A stretch of DNA of 64,000 nt from Calvatia gigantea. Taxonomy: Eukaryota; Basidiomycota; Agaricomycetes; Agaricales; Lycoperdaceae. The stretch is from positions 1,922,001 to 1,986,000 of the forward strand of contig JACAAK010000011.1 in NCBI GenBank assembly GCA_025093985.1, in the 5' to 3' direction. The notes beneath the pieces were generated by a model. The model searched no databases. It saw only the letters and a list, made by a program, of their open reading frames with translations, and was not told where the DNA came from. Made by a program: the position numbers and the translations under genes. Of this stretch, positions 54,885 to 64,000 are shown one piece after another. Within the stretch, counting starts at the first letter, position 1, and each line of letters opens with the position of its first letter.

Positions 54885-57443
54885 ATGGTCGCATTCAACA
54901 AGTTCTTCACCTCTGTTCTTCTTGCGATCGCCTACGCATCCACCGCCTCTGCTGCACCGCTTGCCCCTGATGCGAAACACACTACTCACCATCTTAGGAA
55001 TGTCGCTCGTGGTTTGCAAATCGAAACGTTCCACCCGGCGAGCACTTTCGAGGTGTGCATTCACCATTTATCTGTGATTCACGAGTGCTGATTTGGCGCT
55101 GCCGTCAGACCTTTGGTGCTGGTATCGACCACCCATTGCAGGCCCGGGCAGATGAGGATTTGAGGCAGTCGGCTATCTCCTTTGTCAGCCACCGTCTCTC
55201 GGTCGACCCATCTACCGTCAACCTGAGGACCCAAGCTGAAACCGAGACTGTCACCCATGCCTTCTTGGTCCAACAGCACGTGAGTTCACGTATCCCCTGT
55301 TACTTATCGTCATGTGCTGATGTGACCCTTTGGGCAGGATGGTATCCCCTTCGCCAACGCCGTCGCCAATGTTGCCTTCAAAGACAACAAAGTCGTCTCC
55401 TTTGGCTCCTCCTTCATTAAGCCGGGTGAGTTATCGCTCTTAACACTTCATGTGCAACTTCATTGACACTAGGCTCGCAGCATCAATCGCACCCTCGAAA
55501 CCTACTATTAGCCTCGAGCAAGCCATCGCCTCCGCTGAGAAGACCCTCGATGGCAAGTTCAACGACCATCCCCCCACCCTCGAATTCTTGGTCAAGGACG
55601 ACAACTCCGTTGTTTTGACCCACGTCATTCAAATCCAGAATGATAAGACTGGTGCTTGGGTTGAGGCTTTCGTCGACGCCCACTCCGGCCAAGTTGTATC
55701 GATCACCGACTTCGTTACCAAAGCTTCGGTGGGCCTTCTTCATACCCGCGAAAAAGACTTGTTGTATTGACGACCCGGGTAGTACCGTGTTCTCCCTGTT
55801 CCAGAAGAAATCCTTACTCAAGGATTTGCAACTGTTACTGATCCCCAGGATTTGGCTGCTTCGCCCAACGGATGGCACAATACCGGCACTACCTCTACGA
55901 CGTGAGTAGCTGATTACCCCACCGTACTGGTACAGCATTGACACAAGTCCCTTTCAGTGACACTTCGTGAGTGAACATAAGAGAAAATGGGGCAGGGACT
56001 GAAATGGCGTTCTTCAGTGGAAACAATGCTATTTCTGCTAAGTCAGGCGTTACTACACAACAGTCATCAAGTGGACTTGTGTTCAACTACGTCCAAAACC
56101 CAAGTCAAGCCCCCACTGTTCAGGCTAATCTTGATGCTGCACGTGTTAACGCCTTCTTCCTCGTCAACTCTGTTCACGATTGGACATATCGGTGAGCATA
56201 AGGCTGTACATCATACTGTGGGGAAACGTCTGAGGCTATATTTTGCAGCTATGGCTTTACCGAGGTACGGAATGCTCCCCACAACCCGGATAGAAGGGGA
56301 TGTTGACCTCCCTTTAGAGGACCTTCAACTTCCAACAAAACAATTTTGGCCTCGGTGGTGCTCAGAATGACCGTGTGACTATCTCCGTTCAAGACAGTGC
56401 TGGCGTCAATAACGCTGACTTTTCTACACCCCCCGAGTACGTTAGCCTCAATGATCCTCATTCATTAGTGACTGATTTGAGTGGTAGCGGTCAATCCGGA
56501 CGTATGAGGATGTTCTTGTGGGATATCACGAACGTGAGTCTACTGTGTTGCTTTTGTTGTCGTCATGTTGAGATGGTTCTGGGTAGCCTGACCGCGATGG
56601 CGCCCTCGAGAATGATATCGTCGTCCACGAGAATACCCATGGTGTTACCAACAGGATGACCGGCGGTGGAACTGGTCGTTGCTTGGGAACCCGTGAGTCT
56701 GGTGGTATGGGTGAAGGTGAAAATTTCCAAGATCCATGCACCGACTACCGCTCACAACGGCTTCCGTAGGTTGGTCCGACGCCATGGCTGATTGGTCGGA
56801 GAAGACTTCTTCTGCTGTTCCCGACTATGTTATGGGACAATATGTCATTAACGATCCCGCTGGTATCCGCAGCCACCCCTACTCTACATCATCGTGAGTT
56901 CCCAACCCGGTCACAAAGCAGACGGCTGGACTCATCATCTACGTAATATAGCTCTGTCAATCCTTTGACATATAGCAGCCTCCAAAGCTTAAACGAGGTT
57001 CACGGTGAGCAGACCTTGGCGGTCCTATACTGAATAGAGGGCTGATACCCAAGGTTAATAGACATCGGCGAAGTTTGGGCAAACATCCTTCACAATGTCT
57101 ATGCCGCACTCGTCGCCGCCCATGGCTGGTCGGCGACAGCACGCACCACCCCAACTTGTACTCAGGGTAACTGTGTCCACTTGCACCTATTCCTCGATGC
57201 CCTCCTCCTTCAACCATGTAACCCTACCTGTGAGCGGCGCGTGTATAACTCAAAAAGGGACTAGAGGGCTGATATATTTATATTACCTTAGTCCTCAGCG
57301 CTCGTGATGCTTGGATTCAAGCCGATGCCAACAGATTCGGAGGTGCTAACAAGTGCACACTATGGAGAGCCTTTGCTAGCCGTGGCTTGGGTGTTAATGC
57401 TGCGAGCCATCGCAATGATGCTACTGTCCCTGCAGGATGTTAA
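54885..57443 (+). CDS. Fungalysin, extracellular M36 zinc metallopeptidase
   Basis: It is a secreted endopeptidase made as a zymogen, roughly 590 residues. ATG 54885 starts a signal peptide ([19 protein letters not shown]). The propeptide has an FTP domain ([18 protein letters not shown]) and a PepSY-like part ([19 protein letters not shown]). The mature domain starts near [17 protein letters not shown]. The motifs [39 protein letters not shown], the zinc site [10 protein letters not shown] with [13 protein letters not shown] supplying the third ligand Glu, [16 protein letters not shown] and [14 protein letters not shown] are in family order. The C-terminus reads [19 protein letters not shown]...ATVPAGC, stop 57441-57443. 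About twelve introns of 50-65 bp are needed and each has GT-AG ends; one acceptor (CTCGCAG at about 55482) is chosen over a nearer TAG to keep the frame. No lesion seen. Confidence 0.93.
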
Positions 57444-57663
57444 ATGTCGGTTCCCGCCTGTTTGGAATAACATAATCTTTTCAGTACTAAATGTACTCTG
57501 CTCGGTATACAAGAAAGATAGGAGATCATTTTGCGTCTGAATTGTATAACGCCTCAACACCCCCGATGTCTGTTTGACTTTGTTTACCTCCCGAAATCAC
57601 AACTCGGAAGCTAGGACCGGTGATCTTCTACTGGAGATCGATAACGAAGGGGGTTAACTCGCC

Positions 57664-60574
57664 ATGGACACGGGCGTTTCTTGGTTGCTTCGTACCCCCA
57701 TCACCTTTCGCTGCGCGATGTCCGCGCGACGCATTATTCCACTCCCACCACGGGCGGCTTCGGTCCAATCTCAGTGGGAAGCAATTGACCAAGGAAGGGA
57801 GCGGGATATTCTCGCATCCCGAACTTATAGAGGTGTCTGGGACGAATTTTACCGCTGGAAAAGTGAGAACGATCGACAAAGTTTGCGGGCACTTTGTGTA
57901 TCTTCTCCGGAAGTTCACTGGGGAAAGGATTGTGACCTTAACAATTCAGACGACTACGACTGGGTGTCGGAACATGGCTATCCTTCGTCATATGCTTCCT
58001 CCACTGCTGATCCTAACGACGTTGAGCTTGACGAAGAGCTCTCATTCCTGACATTTAAGGACTCTCCTTCCTCCCATCCTCGCTTTGTAGTCACTACGTA
58101 CGCCTACCTCCCCGACGAACTCTTGGATGACGGTGATGAAGAATCGAGTTTTGACACTGGGTGCCATGCCCTCTCCATCGGACTTGCTATTGCGGATACT
58201 GCGGGGACATTTGGCGTCGACCCAATCTTCCGTCCCCACCCGTTCTATTCCTCATGCACATCAACTTCGCGTAACTTGGCCCACAATAGCCAGGGTAGCA
58301 TTCTGGCGTTCTCTCCCTTCGAGGACGACCCCGGATTTGATTTGGATCACTACCTCTCGCCATTTGCGGGGTTCCAATGGCAAGTTGATTTCATTGACCC
58401 TGATAGTGAGTTTTTGATATCCCAATAACCTGTTTTGTTTTCTGATGTTTTCTTTGAAGTTGAAATGATTCAGCTCGAGGCTGTCCGTCGATTAATCTAC
58501 CAATCAGGTCTCTCAATTATGGAAATTGATGCCCTTCATTTTTTCACCCCTCTTCGAAAATCTCATGCAAGTGGCTTGCTCTGGGACACCTCTCAGCGTG
58601 ATCCACTTTTGTGGCCTGGAATGCAACTTTCGGAGCTTGCTGAACTTCATGTGTCTGATGTGGGGGCAATGCCCGCCAGTGGGGATCTCTACGGGAATCT
58701 GAAGATTGGTTTGAAGGGATTTTGTCCAAATCTTAATTGCATTCAGACGTTCTGTGGAATTCACAGTAAGTAATTAGCTTTTGATGCTTGATAATTGTTC
58801 TGATTAATACTAGGTCATACCAAGTATCCTGAACTACAGCCAGTTAGACCTCTTTTCACATCACAGAACCTGCAGTTGAAGAAAGGAAATCCTTGTGGTG
58901 ATTACTGCTTCAAGCATATTGACCTTTCAAGTGACTTTCAGCTTGTATGTGTCAAATACACTTTCACTTCATTTCTACTGAGGCAAGGAAGCAGAAAGCA
59001 GTTCATTGGGGGGATGAAAATGATATCAAGACTCTTGAGGGTATACTTCACATTTCACCTGACATTCTTCCCTGTGATCTTGCAGCTATTATGCATGCAA
59101 AGTGTCAAGATGTAAGGTATAACTTGTAGTTCAGCTTTGGATTCTAACAGTTTATCAAGGTTTTTATCCATCGCACCAGAATGCTTCCAGATCACACTAT
59201 TGATAATGCCTCTAATTTCAACTACAGACAGAATGAGCTAATGATATACAGTGATTTCTTTTTAGGAAGATCTATTTACAAACTAATGGTGTTTTAGATG
59301 ATGAACCACTATCACAAGAGAATCTAATTGGAAGGGCTGAATTTTCTTCGTATGTATTTATATCACTATTATATTGTCATGGAAATCTTATATATAATTT
59401 TTAGTTTGTCTCCTTGCCAACATAAAGGACCATGTAATAGAGATTCTGGTTGTGAGTGTTTTCTTAAGGCACACCATTGCCAAAGAAATTGCTGGTGTGG
59501 CCCTAAATGTGAGTATTATAATTTTTATATTTCAATAAAGTACTTAATTGATTTATGAGGCACAATTCAATGGAGAGGATGCCAGTGTGCAATTGAGCCA
59601 GGTATAAGAAAAAAACTGTGTTCATCATCTGAATGTCCTTGTTGGGCATCTGCCAGAGAATGTGATCCTGAACTGTGCAAGAAATGTGATACAAGGTAAG
59701 TAAATGTGAATGCATGCTACACGAAAAGTATTAAAGAAGTATTTTTTCAAAATCAAACAGAGGTATAACTAATTGACTTGAAAGAGACATAAATGCTCAT
59801 CTTATATTAGGAAGAAAATATAACAAAATAATTTGTAACAACATTGACTCTCAAAGGGCAAGATATCCAGTATTTAAATTCATATATCAAATTTAAAGCT
59901 GTTATACTAATTAATTGATAAACAGTTGATTGAGGTCAAAAGAGGCTCTTGGGGGCTTGGTGCTTTTACTACACAGAGATTAAGTGCTAAACAACCCATT
60001 GGAGGTATGTAGTTGCTGAATTGTATTTATAATTATTCTCATCCAAATAGAGTATACAGGGGAAATTCTTCTTCTTGATGATGATATAGAGGCTAAGACT
60101 ACACTGTAAGGATCTTTATTATATCGATATTTGGTTTGACCTTTGGTTAGTATTGATGATCACACTGGGCTTAACTATAAATTTGACCTCAACAAAACCA
60201 CTCTCCTTGATTCAATGTATGTTGGAAATGAAATGCGCTACCTCAATCATGAGGGCCCAACAACAATAGATGGGGATCATAATATCCTACACCAGAAACC
60301 AAAGGCAAACTGTAGTGGAAAAGGCAAGGGTGATTTACAGTGTTGACAGTCTATGACTGATGACATGCCAGTTACATATGTAAATAATGTCCACAGGATT
60401 TTGTTTCATACAGGCAAGTCCAACCATCATTTTCGAGTTGTAGTGCAATAGTAAATACTTATTCCAGAACACTACATTGAAGCTGGTTCTGAGTTGTTCA
60501 TTGATTATGGAGCAGTATACTGGACAAAGCATGCAGGGGACACTGAAGGAAAGGGTGGGATCTGTTGGAGATAA
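57664..60574 (+). CDS. EZH2/KMT6-like histone H3K27 methyltransferase (CXC and SET domains)
   Basis: This is the catalytic subunit type of Polycomb repressive complex 2, acting in the nucleus. ATG 57664 or 57718 (MSARRIIPLPPR) opens a long first exon to about 58406. The next exons read LEAVRRLIYQSGLSI...FCPNLNCIQTFCGIHS, then HTKYPELQPVRPLF and GNPCGDYCFKHIDLS. The CXC pre-SET region is HKGPCNRDSGCECFLKAHHC, QRNCWCGPKC, RGCQCAIEP, SSECPCWASARECDPELCKK. SET starts VKRGSWGLGAFTTQRLSAKQ and continues IGEYTGEILLLDDD, DDHTGLNYKFDLNKTTL, GNEMRYLNHE, VTYVNNVHRILFHT and AGSELFIDYGAVYW. The stop is at 60572-60574. The intron near 60327 is needed to join the NHE and VNNVHRI parts. Exon 1 is GC-balanced while everything after about 58430 is strikingly AT-rich. 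I saw no clear lesion, but several short exons (59150-59350, 59750-59880) are uncertain. Confidence 0.82.
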
Positions 60575-60625
60575 AAGACTTAACCAATGTAAGATAAACA
60601 TTTCGGAAAATCAACTATGTACAAC

Positions 60626-63600
60626 CTATTCAATGATTTCTGGGACAAAACCAACATCAACCTCCACACAAGCATTTAATGCCCTCTGCCACAGCATATC
60701 TGTAGTCAATGTACGCCTATCACCAACGATAATTAGCGCCAATCTCGCCCTTGTCCACATTACATTTAATCTTCTTCTATCCGACAAGAATCCAATGTCT
60801 CCATCCGCATTACTCCGAACAGTGGAGAAAATAATGATGTCGCTTTCACGACCCTGGAAAGAATCGATGGTGGAAACGGTGATTGACCCTGGTAGGCGCT
60901 GACGAAGGTTCTGAACTTGTCTTGTGTACGGAGTCAGGACAGTAAGGGAGACGTCTGACTGGGGCCTCTCTTCGTGCTCCTCGACATGAATAGTCGTCAA
61001 GAGGGAAACAATGTGTTCGACAAGATCGACTTGAGTCGCGTTGCTCTTCGACATCCGACCCATATCTTCTTCGGCAGAGCATTGAATAAACACGGAAGGA
61101 ACGATGCCATTATCCCGCGGCCAGGGGAAAGCTGTTCCTGTAAGTGTCTCGAGAAATTGCACTTCAAAAACGCCGGATTGTAATCGACCCTCGTAGAATT
61201 CGTTGCTTGGGAAGCGGTTGAGCCTTTCAGGGGAGCGATATTGAATATCGAGCATCGTTTTCACAATGCCTCGGGTATCTTGCTTGGTATATAGTCGTTC
61301 GAGAAGCGAGACATCGTATTCGAGTGCTTCAGCCATCCTGCGCACCATTGGTCGCAGTTGAACACTAAAGGGCCGTAGGTTGACATTTTCTTAGAATAGT
61401 ATAACGAGCTTACTGATCTCCGACCATTATTCCCCTTCTCACACCCTTCACGAAGGGGATGAGTGCACACGGCTCAGTGATCTGGGAAGCTTCATCAATC
61501 AAGGCAATGTCGAAATCAACTTTTCTCAGGATTCCCAAACCTGCGCCTTTATGGGTGTCAGTTCAGGCGTTCATGTACCACAAGTCGGATGCACACCTGC
61601 ACAAGTTGTGAAGATGATCTTCGCAGTTTCAACACGTTGTTGTGCCTTCTTCAGCAACCTATTGTTTTCATTGACGTCCCCGCCAACCCTCTCATCAATG
61701 GTATACCCCTGCAGGTCCTTATTTACTCTCGACTGATCTGTCGCTACTCTGAGAATTTCTTCCTCTCGGACGAGATTAAACTGCTGGTTCAACCGTATGA
61801 AACGTTCAAGTACGTTATCAACAGCTTGGGGGGTGGGAAGTTAGGATAGGGGGTTAACATGTTCAACGAACGATTTACCATTGTGAGTCGACGCCGTCAT
61901 TAAAATCTTCTTCTCACCCCCTTCGGAGAACAGTAGCCTCAGAATTTCAACCACAACTGTCGTCTTTCCAGTACCTGTCGTTATCGTCAGAAAATAGAAG
62001 TCAGGTGATGAAGTGACGGTCACCTGGAGGCCCCCATATCAAGCTAAGCGGCCCTTGGGTTGGCGACAACACGGCCGCCTTTTGGCTCTCGTTTAAGTGG
62101 TCGCCGGGCTGAAACTCTATCTCAGAAGGTTCCATTTGTTCATTAACATAGTCCGGATCGATGTCGCTGGTGATGAGGGAGTAGAATGCGCAGCATTCCT
62201 CTCTCTCGGTTAGGAATCTCAATAACGCGTCCATCATCGCCCTTGAGGTAGCTATATAAACGAGCGAATCAGGAAAAACTACGGGCCCGGGAGCAAACAA
62301 TGAGCATTACCAATGCTCCCCGCCGTATACAAGTTCCAGTCCATCTTTTCCGTCTCCGGAGGGGGTGGGTGGAGCAATTGAATCCTAAGCTCACCCTTGC
62401 CAGCTTGGATGACCAAACCGTCGAGAACCGGTATCGAAACCCACCTGTTCTCTGGTTTGCTCGAAGCTTCCAAGCGGACATGAGAATGCAACCTGGCAGT
62501 TGTCCTCGCATCAACGCGAATCGCAGCCTTGACCGTTGTTGACTCGGCTGAGACTAGAGTGAGGCGAGTCTGCGTCGGGGGCGTTTTTTGTCGTCGCGGT
62601 CGGCCGTCCTCGTTGCAGGGACATTCATCGGCCGCTTCCTCTGCCGTATCAAAAGCAACTGCCAAAGCGTGCTTGTACCCATATTTCAGAGCTGTGTCAG
62701 TCTCCCCTTCCAACCGACTGTCGTTGAGGACGAGAAGCACTTCTTGGACGAGTTGCTGAGAGCGAACGGATAACACTGCCAATGTCAATAGGTCGAAGTA
62801 GTCTGATATCCCCATGTGACGTATGGACCCCGCCACCTTTTCTAATCCCGCAAGGACGGCGACTTTGAGTTCGTTAGCTGAACGTACTAGAGCGCGGATA
62901 ATGGGATATCCAAGGTCTTGGATAACCCCTTGGAGGGAGTTGGTGTCAGGATGGGGAGGGAAAGTTTTGAGGAGGACGAAGACAAGTGGGGGGTGTCGAT
63001 CTATCCAAGTCGTCGCGATACCTTCGGGAAAAGGTTCTCTCGAGATGAGATGATGAAACACGAAAAAGAGTTCGTCCTCGGCGTGGTACTCCAGAGCGAT
63101 ACTCAGAATCAGCTCCACGTCCTCCGTAGGACGGTCGCGCAGAGACGTGGTGATGGTCGCTTGGGTCGGTTTAGAAGGGGCAGAAGGATCGTATTCCCGG
63201 GGGAAGAAGAGAGGGTACACCCAATCAGGTTGCTGATCCCAGTCAACTTCTCGGATGTCGTTTAAGCGATAAGGAGTTGCTTGTCGTTTGAAACGAGGAA
63301 TGAACTCTTCTGTTTGGACACTAGATACAAGGTTAGACTAGTCCGGATCGGAGGCCGGCAGTACGTACTGTTCAAACCACAAGTCGAAAAGTTGGTGGGC
63401 CACACGATCCCGGTTCGACACGACATGGATCTCGATGGCTTGAACCGCATTTCGGTTGACTCGTCCCACTTGCTGTTGTCATGTTAGTTACAGCTCCTAA
63501 CCACGGTCAAAAACACGAGCAGGGATGCTCACCCTTTGAACAATGCTCGATATTTTCTGCAAGGCAATACTTATAGACACCTCAGCTCCGACGCTCGGGC

Positions 63601-64000
63601 GGTTGACAAACACGAAGGTATCTCCACGATGCTTGTTATATAGCTGAAATACGTAGTCGCTGCAATGCAGACGATAACCAGAAGTGCAGGGACGAAGTGT
63701 GGCAATGGTGGCCGATGACTGAGGTAAAAACGAACAGATGACAACGTTTTCGTTTACTTCTGGGTCCTCGTCCCAAGGAATTTCACCACGCATGAATATT
63801 CCAACGGCAAACCGATTTTCGATCTAATGCACGAGTCAGCTCGTGGGTATCGGAACTAATACATGAGTAAAAGTACCTGGATAACGATCAACTTTCTCGT
63901 ATATTCCTGCACTCCCCGTCGAAGGTATTCGAAGAAAGTTGACATGCTGTTGATGCGAGACGAGAAGAGTCGTTGGATGCTGAAAGGACGGTCAAGTGCG
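60626..64000 (-). CDS. UPF1/SDE3-like superfamily 1 RNA helicase (cut off by the window edge)
   Basis: It is an SF1 helicase of the UPF1/SEN1/MOV10-SDE3 group, probably acting on RNA. It is read on the minus strand, and the N-terminus lies beyond 64000. N-terminal region: FFEYLRRGVQEYTRKLIV; NENVVICSFLPQSSATIATL; FVFVNRPSVGAEVSISIALQ; VGRVNRNAVQAIEIHVVSNR; then a long exon (about 62340-63310) with ELILSIALEYHAEDELFFVF. Helicase core: LNESQKAAVLSPTQGPLSLI; motif I GPPG-TGKTTVV split by an intron at about 61973-62022; TASTHN-AVDNVLERF; motif II DEASQ (61480-61500); DIQYRSPERL; LTPYTRQVQNLRQRL; STIDSFQGRESDIIIFSTVR; FLSDRRRLNVMWTRAR. The stop is at 60626-60628, only 51 bp from the end of the convergent methyltransferase gene. 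All helicase motifs look intact. Confidence 0.9.

Noticed and set aside
1..64000. CRISPR array, rRNA or prokaryotic operon features
   Set aside because: The window is eukaryotic with dense spliceosomal introns; no regularly spaced short repeats or rRNA-like sequence were seen.

Overview
This window is nuclear DNA of a filamentous basidiomycete (Agaricomycete-type mushroom fungus). The evidence is the dense set of 45-65 bp GT-AG introns, DUF6533 membrane-protein genes, fungal NACHT NTPases, a fungalysin (M36) protease, a glyoxal-oxidase fragment, NF-YB/HAP3, EXO70, and a Ty1/copia element with 5-bp target duplications. All identifications come from reading translations and recalling families; no search was run.

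Layout. 0-8.4 kb: a broken secreted protein gene behind a 49-bp tandem repeat, then a plus-strand DUF6533 gene that reads as complete, then empty DNA. 8.4-37.5 kb: a tandem array built from one repeating cassette, a minus-strand DUF6533 gene, a minus-strand unknown gene ('gene X') and a plus-strand NACHT gene. It is present three times, mostly broken. A 5.5-kb copia element (17,973-23,510) sits inside the second cassette, and its empty site is still visible in the other two. 35.6-52.4 kb: NACHT copy C is the only copy that reads through. A block NACHT - HAP3 - EXO70 occurs twice. The left HAP3 and EXO70 are relics, and the HAP3 relic is also hit by a solo LTR. The right HAP3 is complete, and the right EXO70 is nearly so, with one apparent frame break. 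Between the two blocks lie a glyoxal oxidase pseudogene, a secreted proline-rich protein with a cysteine-rich C-terminal domain, and three more NACHT relics.

52.4-64 kb is quieter single-copy sequence: a degenerate second copy of the EXO70 3' end, a complete secreted fungalysin, an EZH2-like CXC-SET histone methyltransferase, and the convergent C-terminal part of a UPF1/SDE3-like SF1 helicase that runs off the right edge.

The main biological theme is a birth-and-death cluster of short NLR-like NACHT genes, co-amplified with a multi-span membrane protein and an unknown gene, and used as a landing zone by retroelements. The housekeeping genes beside it (HAP3, EXO70) were caught in the same duplications.
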